NCBI GenBank assembly: GCA_028023455.1
Contig: JAQFVV010000278.1
Coordinates: 468,554 to 532,553, forward strand
DNA: 64,000 nt
From: Epiperipatus broadwayi
Taxonomy: Eukaryota > Onychophora > Udeonychophora > Euonychophora > Peripatidae
Direction: 5' to 3'
In this document: positions 1 to 12,775 of the stretch, piece by piece
How positions within the stretch are numbered: the first letter of the stretch is position 1
Layout: each line of letters opens with the position of its first letter
Made by a program: the position numbers and the translations under genes
The notes under the pieces: model-generated
What the model was told of the DNA's origin: nothing
Database searches by the model: none
The model's input: only the letters and a program-made list of their open reading frames with translations

Positions 1-3000
1 CATTTTTTCATCTATGAATTTACATGTGTTATACAGCAATTCAAACTTTTTTATAAAAAATAAAGTATTGTAAGTCATATTTAACATATTTTAATGATAA
101 AATTATGTATTCTAGAGAAAAAAAGATTGAACAATTTTTTATTTTAAAGAAATTTTTGCACCTGTTTTCAAATTTGAATCAGTCAGAGATGCAGTCATTT
201 TATTTTTTACCAATTTTATTAATAAAAATAATTATTGTACAGAACAAAATTGAAAGGCTTATCAGAAATTATCAATTATGAAATGAATGTTAAAAAGTAT
301 TTTGATTCACTCAGGAATTAAAGTTGACGTGTCTATTTACAAAAGAATGTGCAATTTTTTATTCCTTGTAATTGTAAATACAGAGGAATTGAACACAGAC
401 TTTCAAACACTCTTCAACTATCCACTCTATCTTATACCACTAATACACATGACCACACACATGTAGAAAAGACAAATAATCACCAAAATACATATTTCAT
501 GCTAAACCAGCACTCATCTGTTGGTCCAGATTATCACCCCCCCCCATATATATATACTGTGACCTTCCAGGTTGGCACCAGGAAGAAATGTGGGAAGTTC
601 ATATTTGTGCTAACAATGGCTAAAGATAATAATCTGAGAAAAATGAATTGTGATGTAATTTGCTAGTTAAAATTAGGATTTAAAAGAATTAAAACTTTAA
701 TTGGGTGTACTAATTGGTAGAGTTTTGGATTATATATGTTTGGTAGTAGAAAAGGAGGATGAACAACATCAGGGATGTTTGTATGTAGTAGAAAAATTTA
801 CATGTCATAATAAGCAAATACATAGATATATTATTAATTAGAATTTTCTTTTCTATATTTTATTGATTATTTACTGATTATGTATTGTTCATAATCTTAT
901 ATTTAAAAATGATAAAGATTATTCATATATTAGTAAATAGCATTTATAAATTAATATTTAATATTTTTTTATTATTATGTTTATTTCATTCAAATATTGT
1001 ATTGTTAAAATTTTATAAGTAAAAATTCTGGCACATTTCCAAAGTTGATTGTAATAAAAAGAAACACAGAGGGTGTGAGTGAAGAGAGACAGAAAGTTTA
1101 AAACTTGAAGGAAAGTATAAAAAAATTCCAAGGAAGAAGCTATAAAAAAAATAAAGCTTAAAAGAATCAATAACTCTCTAAGAGTATTAGAACAAATAAA
1201 AAAACAGTGTGAGGATTCTGATGATATACCTATGGAGGATTTTCTATTATACTACTGGAATAATATAAAAATGAAGAGATAAACCCAGAGGGAAGCCAGC
1301 TCCAAATTTCTGTCAAATGATGATTCATATTCACTATCTTTAAAATGCCTGGATGTTATGTAAGCTAAGTAATTATGATTTATTTTAAAATATTACCAAA
1401 AGTTTATCAGAATGACAAAATTGTTTAAAATAAAGCTAGCTAAAATTTTCTTATTAAACGCTATAATTAAACGCTTAATTTTCAATTTTAAGAAGTTTCT
1501 ATCAATATTCTGCAAAATAAAATTTAAAATGAAAGAGTTTATTTATTTAATCTTATATCAAGAGGATAATTTTATACTGTATAACTTTGCTATTCACGCA
1601 TATATAATAAAATAATTTCAATGCATGCAAATGTCATTTATCACTCCTATAACGGAATTCTAGGATAAAAAAAAGACTATTGTCATTCTTAACAAATTAT
1701 GCTTTAACAATCAGATAAACATTTTTTTTTATGTTATAATTTACTGTTGTCTTTGAAATTGATATGTATGTTTCTTTCAACTTTCAAATTTTTTTAAAAA
1801 AAACTTAACATATAATGATGGGATATTGATAAGTATTTTTCATTATTGATTACAACAGATGTACAACCAATTTTTTTTTTGTTTTCTTTTAAAAAAAAAA
1901 ACAAAAAAATGTAACTTTATATTATTATAATATGATAATCTATTATTTTGTATGACCTAGAAATTATATTATAGGTGATTATAGATATTCAGATGTGTGT
2001 GATGCTATAAATTATTATTATTATTTTTTAAATTGTATTTATTATGCTTAATTTCGTTAATGAACTTTATTTAAAAAAATAAAGAATTAAAACCTTGTCT
2101 GTTATAAGTTTGTTTATGTAAGAAGTGTATTGGGTGTAGTTGGAGGTAGAAATGGTCAAGGGATGATTAGATTATTTAGATTGAGTTTGGAGATATTATT
2201 TAACCCTCACATATATAGGTGTAAGTATTTGGCTATTGTTTTCCCCTGCCTTTCTTCATTTTTGTATAGTTAATGTTAGATGATATACACTGATTATAAC
2301 AGATAAGTGTTGTATAAATTTTTATAATATGTATAAAAGATGATTGATTTATGGCATCATCCAAGTTCTATAAATAAGCTAATAAAAAGTATGTTTTAAA
2401 AATACATTATATTTACAATGCTATAAAAATGCACATATTTGAAAATATATGATTCATATATTAAATATTAGTCAATTTTGGTTTTACTGTAAAAGAAATG
2501 TAATTGGTTAACAAGGTGGATAAAATAATATTTTTTTAATTTATTATTTATTTTGTCTTTTATTTTTAATAAATGTTTTATTGAATTAATAGCCCATATG
2601 AATTGCTTGATTACATATGTTCGATTCTCCATTTCCACACACACATGGCTAACATAGCATAGCTCTGGAATATATAAATTTGCCAGTATAGGTCAAGTTT
2701 TATTTAATTTGTCTGGAGTTGATAAATCTCAGTATTACAATGTCAATAATATATTTTATTTTGCTTAGAATAGATAGATGGTGATGTGGATATAAAAGGT
2801 ACCCGACCCTCATCATTATCTATCCTATACTAAGTATGATAAGTGATGATTTTACAATAGTTTTGTAATTGAATAAATGTGTGGCATATGATTAAATTAG
2901 TGTTACAGAATCGTTATCCATAAATGTTTTATTACTCTTATTTGCATCCTATATGAAGTCCATATCCTATAACCTCAATTGAGCTAAGCCATAGAATAAT

Positions 3001-3139
3001 TACAATATAAGAATCTTTTAAATAAGTCTAAAAGCAATTTACAATTATACATTTTATTCTATCTTGTATAGAATTGGTGCCTGGACATTTATAAATGTAA
3101 TAAAGTGAATAAGTGAAGAAGACTAGAGGTTACAAATAT
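1..3139. other. AT-rich intergenic DNA, no gene seen
   Basis: Very AT-rich sequence with many homopolymer runs. The open frames here are short, low-complexity and rich in Ile, Asn, Lys, Phe and Tyr, as random AT-rich DNA would give. I see no domain, RNA gene or recognisable transposon end. Confidence 0.6.
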
Positions 3140-3639
3140 NNNNNNNNNNNNNNNNNNNNNNNNNNNNNNNNNNNNNNNNNNNNNNNNNNNNNNNNNNNNN
3201 NNNNNNNNNNNNNNNNNNNNNNNNNNNNNNNNNNNNNNNNNNNNNNNNNNNNNNNNNNNNNNNNNNNNNNNNNNNNNNNNNNNNNNNNNNNNNNNNNNNN
3301 NNNNNNNNNNNNNNNNNNNNNNNNNNNNNNNNNNNNNNNNNNNNNNNNNNNNNNNNNNNNNNNNNNNNNNNNNNNNNNNNNNNNNNNNNNNNNNNNNNNN
3401 NNNNNNNNNNNNNNNNNNNNNNNNNNNNNNNNNNNNNNNNNNNNNNNNNNNNNNNNNNNNNNNNNNNNNNNNNNNNNNNNNNNNNNNNNNNNNNNNNNNN
3501 NNNNNNNNNNNNNNNNNNNNNNNNNNNNNNNNNNNNNNNNNNNNNNNNNNNNNNNNNNNNNNNNNNNNNNNNNNNNNNNNNNNNNNNNNNNNNNNNNNNN
3601 NNNNNNNNNNNNNNNNNNNNNNNNNNNNNNNNNNNNNNN
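3140..3639. other. Assembly gap (500 N)
   Basis: Exactly 500 undetermined bases, a size often used as a placeholder for a gap of unknown length. The right edge abuts a pure AT dinucleotide run, so the assembly probably broke in a microsatellite. Confidence 0.98.

Positions 3640-3718
<79 letters not shown>
3640..3718. repeat. (AT)n microsatellite
   Basis: About 40 uninterrupted AT units directly after the gap. The true length is unknown because the left side is missing. Confidence 0.97.
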
Positions 3719-3720
<2 letters not shown>

Positions 3721-4419
3721 CATGCTCAGTTTATGTTAAGATAGCAAATCTTCATACTTTAATGGACAGGCTTCAATTTACTCCAACCTCCAACTCTTCA
3801 TCCATCCTGTATATTTGCAATTAAGCTCCAGGTATATGAAAAATGGTTGTATTTCAAATAATCCCTTTAACTTAATTTTTTGAAATTGATTTTTTTTTCT
3901 GAATATTAATAAAAATATTTTTTTATTATTGTTTCGTTTTAATTTTTATAAGTAGATGTTCAATGTGCTAAAATCATTACACAATGCACACAGTTTGTAC
4001 TTGCACTGCAAGTTGATCATATTATACTTAGGCATTGAATTTATTTTGTATGTTTAATGCTTGATTTATCTAGCCCTACTATAATACTTAAATAGAAACA
4101 CATGTTACGGTGAATGAAAAAAAGCATACCTACTAAAAAAAGTTTTATAATAAACTTGACAATAAATCATGTTGCAAAAGAAGACATAGTTACCCTATAA
4201 ATATTATCTTAAAACTTAATAAATAGTTGGAAAATCGATTACATTCATTGAAAAGTATCATGGAGGCTATAAAAATAATAGCTACAATTGGGTAAGATAT
4301 TAAACCTATTCTATAAAGGAAGTGTGATTCAACATAATTTAAATGCATTTGATGGTGCTGAATAAACACATTATTAGATTACCACTATACATGACTTCAG
4401 TTATATGCTATCCAAAAAC

Positions 4420-4970
4420 ATATAAAGAAATAAAATACAGAGAGTGTACTAATAGCTCAAAAAAGCTCTTAATCAATAAGTGCGGTAAGAAAAAATATTT
4501 AAAATCTCTATCCAAAATGGTTTCAAGCTTATAGCTCACCTCAGTGAGGAGATAGAATATTGAGACACTAGATCCAAAATATTAATTCAAAAATGCAGCA
4601 CTTATTATATACATAATATTTAAGTAAAAACTCTGAAGTTTTCAGCCAAGAAAATGTCTTTTATTCCAGCTAACTAACTCAAATAACTATATGGGACTGA
4701 ACCCAATCCAGATCTACCATATATTAATAGCCTCAGCATAGCTAAAGCCATAAGGTAAAATTATAATTATTAATAAAGCAAATCATATATAATATGACAT
4801 TGTTTTTATAACCTTGTATTTACAAAAATGAAATACAGAGAGCGTACCAATAGCTCAAACAAGCAATTAAGAGCTTGTTTCAGCTATTGGTATGCTCTCT
4901 GTATTTCATTTTTGTAAATACAAGATTATAAAAGCAATGCCATGTTATACATGACTTGCTTTATTGATAA
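4420..4970. mobile_element. Non-autonomous fold-back element (group F2)
   Basis: A direct repeat lies about 398 bp apart (AAATACAGAGAG at 4433 and 4831). It is followed by a long inverted repeat: 4770-4863 pairs with the complement of 4871-4970. The order is one full unit, the start of a second unit, then an inverted copy. Related sequence occurs at 34.96 and 42.4 kb. There is no coding capacity. A decayed hammerhead-like motif lies at 4512-4551. It is probably a non-autonomous retroelement; a MITE-like DNA element is the alternative. Confidence 0.65.
4512..4551 (-). ncRNA. Decayed hammerhead-ribozyme-like motif
   Basis: The minus strand reads CTCA, CTGAGGT, then a stem II in which AGCT pairs with AGCT around ATA, then GAAAC. 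The last core base of the first segment is T instead of A, and the expected GTC cleavage triplet is lost, so this copy is probably inactive. Confidence 0.4.
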
Positions 4971-5829
4971 AGAAATAAAAATATAATACTCAAAAACAAA
5001 ACATGATAATTTGTAAATTTAATACATTTAACAATAATCAAGCCACTATTTTAATATCTTTCAGCACCACACATGATCTTTTTTTTTAAAAAAAAATAAA
5101 ATTTATAAATAAATTTTACAATATATCAGAAGCTATTACTTTGTTTTGGAGTATCAGACATAATCATGTTATTAATAAAATTTCATAAGTTTTCATTGAA
5201 AGCACATACATTATCTTCTTTGCATTACCCTTTTCAGATTTGTTGAGCAGCAGTTTGGATAATAGCATATTTTCTGCACATAATACTAAAAATTGTTCAA
5301 AATTTTAGAACATATTAAAAGTTGATACTCACTTAAAAACACCAAAACAATTAGAGAAATTGTAGTTACTTAATAATGTGACTGCTATTTTATTTCTTTA
5401 AAAGAAAAAGTTATTGAAAAAATAACCCAAAGCATATTTAATTGTGATTAAAATCAGATTCTTTATTATTTATTTTACTTAAAAAACAAGGTGCTGCATT
5501 TTTTATTCTTATCTTTCTGTGAATGAATGAGTGAACACACATTCAGAAATATATGTATACATGTGAAGGTATCCCTTTAATTTATTAGTAACGATATTAT
5601 TATTTTTTTAAAATTGTTTATATTATAACTTTCATTTATATATGTATATTTTACATGTAATAATATCTATGTTATATAAATAATATCACATAGTTTTAAG
5701 TAAGCATTTATTAGCTTGGTATAATTCAATGCATGATGTGTGAATACTAGTGTGTTTCAGTATGGAGTAAACTATTCTAAAACCTCAGAGAATAAAGGCA
5801 GCACTTCATTTTAAACATTTCTCACATAT
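4971..5829. other. AT-rich spacer, nothing recognised
   Basis: No frame with recognisable content, no clear repeat and no RNA gene seen. Confidence 0.5.
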
Positions 5830-7670
5830 CATACAATATTCCATTTTAATAGATGTACATATAGATAATCATAGCTTTAATGTATTTGAAATTGAAATAG
5901 AAGGAACTGCATTTTTTCATGTTCTATGTATAAACTACTAATCACATATCAATAAGCATATGGTTATTTATACCATCAGAGCTAAAAAAAATAGGAGATA
6001 TCATTTTCCTCTTTTATTTGTTGATTTGCTATTATTAGTTTAGTCCATAGGAATTTGCAACTATTTCTGCCTTCATTTCATATGTATTATGCTATGATTA
6101 TCTACATTTACTAAAATAAATATTTGATGTGATATTTAGAAGTGGTTAAATATGACACACTGTCTTTGCCATATAGATGTTCAACATTGATTTATGAAGA
6201 GTTCCACTGTACTTAAATGATAATAATAAATAGAGTTTATGTTCTGCATTGTAACATGCCAATAAACTTATATTCAACATTATCAGAACTAAAGAAATGT
6301 TTTTATATTATATTCTTTTCATTTATTAACATATAGTTATTGGTTTATACCTTGCTCACAAAGTTCATAATAATTCCATTTCAGTTTTTATATATATTAT
6401 GATAGAATCATCTATATCTAACATTTAGTAAAAGTCGCTTTTCACATAATATTTAGGCATTTCTAGAAAACAGATGTTTCCTATATTCTTTGAACCTTTA
6501 ATAATGATTTAAGTATTATGATACAATCATCTATATCTAACAAATAGTAAAAGTCACTTTTCACATAATATTTAGGCATTGCTAGAAACCAGCTATTTTC
6601 TATATTCTTTGAACCTTTAATAATGATTTAAGTATTACGATACAATGATCTAATTCGCTTTTCACATAATATTTAGGCATTTCTAGAAATCAGAAGTTTC
6701 CTGTATTCTTTGAATGTTTAATAATGATTTAAGTATAGACTGCACTACATTTAAACCAGGCTATTATAATCAGATCATGGGGTGCACTATAACAAATTAG
6801 TAAATGTGTGCTTGAATATCTTCATATTGAAAGAAATAGGTTGTATCATTCCATTCTTTTTGCTTATTGTCAGAAGTGTTTGCAATTATATCCATTGTAA
6901 TTTCATATATGTTAAGCTGCAATTTTCTATATACACATTTATTACAATGAAGCTTTCATGTGCTATTTAAAGGTTGCAAAAAATGCAGTGCTGCATATAT
7001 TCCCTAAATGTTTAATAGTAATTTCAGAATAGCATGTACCACACTTAAAATATGGTAATATGTAGACTTCATGCCCTGCTTTATAATAAATACATAAATA
7101 TATGCTTAAAAACTAGTAGAGTTAAGGTAATAGATATTATCATTTTATTATTTTCATTTATTGATGGGATAACTGTTATTCATATACTGCTCATGGGAGA
7201 TTACAGTTACTGTCATTTCAATTGTATATACATTAAATTATAATTGTAATAAAATATAATCATAACTTTGCTTAAATACCTGTCATTGAAATGAAAGTAT
7301 TTACTTCCCACTGAATTATGTATCATCAAAAACTATGAATACATTGAATTATGACTTCATTGTGAAACATTTTTTACATCTGCGACACAAAATGGATTTT
7401 TTTTTTTTTGCAACTTGGACATGGCTGAGTGCACTTTAAGTAAGGTCTACCAAAATCATAATTCTCATAGATTGATTAATTCTGCTGCTCTATTTAAGCA
7501 GAGAGATGATTATGTAGACATTTTATTCAATTTAGAAGGTTTACATATCCCATTTGCTTGATAACTTATAATAATAAATAATTATAACCTTGTCTAAGTA
7601 TCTGTAATAGAAACAAAAGTAAATAACTCTCATTGAGTTATGTGATATTAAAAACAATATATATATATAA
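5830..7670. repeat. Degenerate tandem array, period about 300-320 bp
   Basis: Similar phrases recur in order, such as GTTCTGCATT..AACA near 5919, 6240, 6780 and 7069, and a segment around CATAACTTTGC at 7258 that returns near 7580. Copies are strongly diverged. Within it a 120-bp segment is repeated three times and is much better preserved. No coding function is suggested. Confidence 0.5.
6396..6735. repeat. Nested 120-bp tandem triplication
   Basis: Copies start at about 6396, 6516 and 6635. Each carries the phrases TTTTCACATAATATTTAGGC and TCTTTGAA..TTTAATAATG. The third copy has a short internal deletion. The high similarity points to recent local duplication inside the older array. Confidence 0.85.
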
Positions 7671-7964
7671 AGTCTTATTTGGGTTATACCACATGTTATT
7701 TTGATTTAGTTTTCAATATTTTGATGATATAACATTCATCTTTGTCAAGGTTAAGGTCTTAATGAAGAACTATTATGTCATAAATAGTTCAGTAGATATT
7801 GGAAATTAAAACAAAATAATACACAATATAACCCCAAAAAGATTGTATTTTCATCATGTAACAGTGAAATATTAAATATGTGTGTCTGCTTATGAATGAA
7901 AGAATATGTGGGAAATTTTAATTTAATAAATAGAAAAATATGTTTAGCAATAATACTGCTGCTC

Positions 7965-8104
7965 AAAGACAAAATAAAGAGTCAAACATTGTTAGCCGAG
8001 ATATCGGTGCAGCTATCTTGCAAGCAAATAATTGGTTGCAGACGGTTGTGGGTTCGCCTCCTTGCAGATGCTATGACATATGGAAAAAAAAAGACAAAAT
8101 AAAG
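7965..8104 (+). mobile_element. tRNA-derived SINE with 15-bp target-site duplication
   Basis: The body is about 110 bp, with a B-box-like GGGTTCGCCTCC and an A-rich tail. It ends in GATGCTATGACA followed by an A run, the same 3' end as the elements at 41.53 and 61.59 kb. The 15-mer AAAGACAAAATAAAG flanks it at 7965-7979 and 8090-8104, a target-site duplication expected of LINE-mobilised retroposons. The body is diverged from the other two copies. Confidence 0.8.
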
Positions 8105-9344
8105 TAACCTCGGACAAAAATCGATTGTTGCCTACTAGAGCAAATGGTTAATACTATCAATTTTAAATTTGAATCACTGTTGCTGAATACATTTCTTTAA
8201 TTATTATAAAACAATTTTCACCTGTCTTTTGGTTTATATTTTAATTATTTTGTAAAATATTTAATTTAACTGTACAAAACTTACACACATATCTCACAAT
8301 AATATAAAATATAAATTACAATTTTAACCATTTTACCTAATGCAGTGTCTTAAAATTTACATTCATACAGAAAGTGAAAACAGTTCAATTTACTCCAAAT
8401 AAAATTCAAATCGATCATAAAGTAAAACAAATAACTATTATTATATTACCTATTTTATAGTATATTTAAAATTGTAGATGGAGTGGATAAAAATGATCTC
8501 TTTTTGCCTTCTTATAAAATTGAAAATATTCTATTTAATAGCGAGGCTAGTTTAATTTATATATTAAATTATTATAACATTTATATAAAATGTAAGGTTA
8601 TCATTGTGCATTAGAATGTCTGTATATGTATGTTTATATCTCAATACAAAACATTACTGATTTCATTTCCAAGCTAGCTGCAAGACAATTTCTAAAACAA
8701 TATTGCTTACATGATATATATTAGCTATTCACCAAACAATAGTAATACTCAAGTGTGATTGGACCATAATTTTTAACATAAATATGATAGGGTTATTTGT
8801 ATCCTTTTAGGTAATTTTTAATGTTTTCCCTGCCATAATAAAATCTTGTAAACTACTTGAAAATATTCTAGCAATAGATGAGTTCATTTTCATAAATCAT
8901 TTGACTTATTTCAAATGTTTCAGTAACAAGTTTATCCAATATGAAACAAAATTGAATAGCGTGTTGTTCATAATAATTTAAGATATAAAGAATATTGTCA
9001 CATTTTATATCCTAACTTGTAATCCAGACAGGTCAAAGCCTTAAAACATTTGGGGTGAATTGCTATTCTATGTATGTTGATAAGTGCAGCTTAAGGTATC
9101 TTGAAGAGTAATCCAGTCACTAGACATCATTTTACTGTAACACACTGTATATAATAATATTACAAATCAATGTCTGTATTTCTTCAAAATAATATATGTA
9201 AATTTATAAATAAATATTAAACAATACAGTACTTAAAAGTTTATAAAAATATATCTATAACTGTCACTTAGAAGCACTTTCAACTAACTTTTTAGTTTTT
9301 GTCAACTAATACTTTTAAAATGTTAGCCTTCTCATAATTCCATG
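8105..9344. other. AT-rich spacer, nothing recognised
   Basis: No gene, RNA or transposon boundary could be supported here. Confidence 0.5.
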
Positions 9345-10865
9345 ATGTCAATTTTCCCATAATTCCATGATCTTAACAATTGCTGCTTGTCTATTAATTA
9401 AGTCTTGCTTGTATTTTTATATTAACATCCCTTCTTTAATTTTTTTATTATTAATATTTCTTTCAGTTTCCAATATTCTTACATTACTATAATTAACTCA
9501 AAACCATATATACATGATTTATTATGATCATAAAAGATAGAAGCTGATAAATTATCATTATTTTTATAATTCTGTTTTGTATTTTGAACCCTTTATAATA
9601 ATAACAAGTGCTCTTTTTTTTTTCCAAATGTGCATCTTGATGCACCTATATATCCACTTCTACACCTATACGTAAATGATAAAATTTTTATTTGTCAATC
9701 AAGTATTATCTTTTGAAATATTTATTAATTTATTTAATGTAGGTGGTGCATAAAATGGAATATCATATATACCTTTATAAATTTTCTTAATGATACTTGC
9801 CTGTTGATTTGAAATATATGGTATTGATATCCAAATTTTTTATCAGAAAAATTAGCATTATTAATATTATTTTTACATTTAGAATTAAAATTTTTAAGAG
9901 CATAATAAACACAATCATAATTATATCCGATGTTTAACAATTCATTATAATAAATTTCAATATTTTTGTTTTTATCCAATGCATATTTACAAAGGTTATC
10001 ATTTCTAAATAAGGACTTTAAACCTGCTGTTTTATGTGACATTGGTACCTTTGATTCATATGGAATATATCCTCTTTTTGCTATTGGTTTCAGTGTCATA
10101 TAGTAATCCAATTTATCTTTGTTTCTAGTTATCTTTAGATCTAAAAATTGAACACACATTGAATTTTCATCTGTTTTAATCCATTTTAAGCCCTTTATAT
10201 TATTTAATTCATTAAACAAATCATTAGTACCATTTGGCTTTCCACAAACAAAAACATCATCAACATATCAATTGTATAAAGTAATATTTTTCTGATAATA
10301 TTCATTTTTCAAAATATTTTCTTCATATGCAGATATAACAAAATTATATATTTTGGCAATTGTAGAAAGACCCATTGACCGGCCATTACTCATTTTATAA
10401 AATTCATGCTTAAAAACTCACATAAATTTTTTTATCAATAAAGTTTAATGTTTCAACAATAAATTTTATTATTTTAAAATTAACATTTTTTAACTTTAAT
10501 GCATTATTAATTATTTCAACAGAAAACATTCTATAAATTGATCCATACATTTCACTGACATCAAAGGTACAAATTACGTCTATTTTTTCAATGACATTAT
10601 TAATTTTACCAATGAAATCAAATGAACATATTATATATATATATACCAAAACCAAGAATTTCCTGTAACATTTTCTCAATTAATTTACATGTTTCATAAT
10701 AAAATGCATCCCCAAAATCTATCATTAATCATAATGGTTCTTTTTCTTTATGTAATTTTATATTTGAAAATATTTTAGGACACATTGCAGCTGAGGGATA
10801 AATCCTATAATAAGTAGAATTATGAATTACATTATTTAATTTTTTTGTTAATTACATTTTAAAAA
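9345..10865 (-). pseudogene. Penelope-like element: decayed RT and GIY-YIG endonuclease (PLE-1 group)
   Basis: Reading from 10865 down there is an HKE-type palm entry motif (IKLHKEKEPL), motif A (FDVSEMYGSI), motif B (SMGLSTIAK), motif C (YVDDVF, with a stop codon two residues upstream of YV), the YLDL-like strand and RGYIPY. A damaged GIY-YIG domain follows: GYIGASRC near 9640 and a C-terminal IKEG helix near 9430. Stops and frameshifts occur throughout, and the N-terminal part is missing. PLEs are retrotransposons with a telomerase-like RT joined to a GIY-YIG nuclease. This copy is more diverged than the pair at 23.6-27.4 kb and is surely dead. It is 5'-truncated, as PLE copies often are. 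Confidence 0.85.
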
Positions 10866-11083
10866 ATAAATAAATGTGTACATACACATTAAATAGTATT
10901 ATATTTAAGTATAATTTATTCCACAAATATGCATAAATAAATGCACAAAATAATTATATCTGCTTCTAAATAGTTTTAAAATATATTTTTTATGTATACC
11001 AATCAGACATATGTAAGATACCAAAATAATAACTTTCTTCTAATAAAATAACCTTTATTTTAAAAAATTGAATATTTATATAT

Positions 11084-11493
11084 TGTAATGGTCAGGATGA
11101 GCTAATATCCGCAAAAATCACTACTAAAGTGACATAAACCACCACAACTCTTTCTAAACTACACACTACTTCATTTTTTTAGTCTTGGTGATCAGGGATA
11201 TGTAGATTCTCTTAAAACTAGATTATTCACTATATGACTTCACTATGGCAAAACAAGACACCCAATGCAATGTATATAAAAGATACAAACACTTTATTAG
11301 TATTAAAATTACAAACAAATGAACAAAATATATGACTACTGCTTAATTAGGTTTCTAGATTCATAAGATAGTGGAATTACAATAATTCATGATTACATAT
11401 GTAAAAGTTTCAAAGTATAATGGCTATATAAATAGGGAATCCAGATGACAAGCACATTTGATCTTTGGGGCAGATATCCCTCAAGCAGGTTCA
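11084..11493 (-). mobile_element. Probable solo LTR (about 410 bp)
   Basis: On the minus strand the segment starts TGAACC and ends CCTGACCATTACA, giving TG...CA termini. It holds a TATA-like TTTATATAG and a polyadenylation-like AATAAAG, in the right order for an LTR. The last 13 bases equal the end of the 3.4-kb LTR at 58.57 kb, and both junctions run into AT repeats. No clean target-site duplication is visible. It may instead be a decayed fragment end. Confidence 0.5.
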
Positions 11494-11497
11494 TAAT

Positions 11498-12775
11498 AAT
11501 AAATAAATAAGCATTTATTTTATATAGCATCTGTATACACTTGTATTTACATTCGAATATCAGCCTTTCAAGCTAATTGTGCAAATACTTTGCAAGTGTT
11601 AATAATAAATGAATTCATTCTCACCAATACAAGATATAGTATTTATGCAGGAATAAAAAGGAATCCTCTTATTTCTATGACTCAAATATTTATATATGAG
11701 CAAATCTGAAGTACTGGCAAAGAAAGTGTGATGATAGAACTCAAATATTTATATATGAGCAAATCTGAAGTACTGGCAAAGAAAGTGTGATGATAAAACA
11801 GTCACTTTCAATTACTCTATACGATGTCTGAATGAATGACGTCGATGATATTGTCTAGAATTTACTAAACGTCATTCTAACTGAAACTTAATCATATGTA
11901 AATAAGCATTTATTTTATATAGCCTCTGTATACATTTGTATTTACATTCGAATATCAGCCTTTCAAGCTAATTGTGCAAACGCTTTGCGAGTGTTAATAA
12001 TAAATGAATACATTCTCACCAATACAAGATATAGTATTTATGGAGGAATAAAAAGGAATCCTCTTATTCCTACGACTCAAATATTTATATATGAGCAAAT
12101 CTAAAGTACTGCCAAAGAAAGTGTGACAACTGAACAGTCACTTTCAATTACCCTATACGATGTCTGAATGAATGACATCATTCATTCAGACATCATATCA
12201 TTCATTCAGACATCATATAGAGTAATTGAAAGTGACTGTTCTATCATCACACTTTCTTTGCCAGTACTTCAGTTTTGCTCATATATAAATATTTGAGTCA
12301 TAGGAATATGAGGATTCCTTTTTATTCCTGCATAAATACTATATCTTGTATTGGTAAGAATGTATTCATTTATTATTAACACTCGCAAAGCATTTGCACA
12401 ATTAGCTTGAAAGGCTGATATTCGAATGTAAATACAAGTGTATACAGATGCTATATAAAATAAATGATTATTTACATATGATTAAGTTTCAGTTGGAATG
12501 ACATTTAGTAAATTCTAGACAATTTCATCAACGTCATTCATTCAGACATCGTATAGAGTAATTGAAAGTGACTGTTCTATCATCACACTTTCTTTGCCAG
12601 TACTTCAGATTTGCTCATATATAAATATTTGAGTCGTAGGAATAAGAGGATTCCTTTTTATTTTTGCATAAATACTATATCTTGTATTGGTGAAAATGTA
12701 TTCATTTATTATTAACACTCGCAAAGCATTGGCACAATTAGCTTGAAAGTCTGATATTCGAATGTAAATAATAAA
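11498..12775. repeat. 1.28-kb palindrome of two direct and two inverted 336-bp units
   Basis: The left half holds two direct copies (AAGCATTTATTTTATATAG at about 11509 and 11904). The offset of 395 equals 336 plus a 59-bp tandem duplication at 11681-11798. The right half holds two copies of the same unit on the other strand, 336 bp apart. The centre lies near 12183-12205, with GAATGAATGA and TCATTCATTC facing each other. There is no coding content. The tandem-then-inverted plan matches the hammerhead-carrying elements elsewhere in the window, but a canonical hammerhead core is not present. Confidence 0.9.
11681..11798 (+). repeat. 59-bp tandem duplication
   Basis: CTCAAATATTTATATATGAG begins at 11681 and again at 11740, and both 59-bp copies are nearly identical. 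It occurs only in the outermost left unit of the palindrome, so it arose after or during formation of that unit. Confidence 0.95.

Noticed and set aside
3113-3739. Long open frames across the gap and AT run
   Set aside because: They consist of undetermined bases and a Tyr-Ile dipeptide from (AT)n, not coding sequence.
9340-9400. CRISPR-like short repeat (TAATTCCATGAT twice)
   Set aside because: Only two copies with a short spacer, in an animal-type genome; there is no array anywhere in the window.
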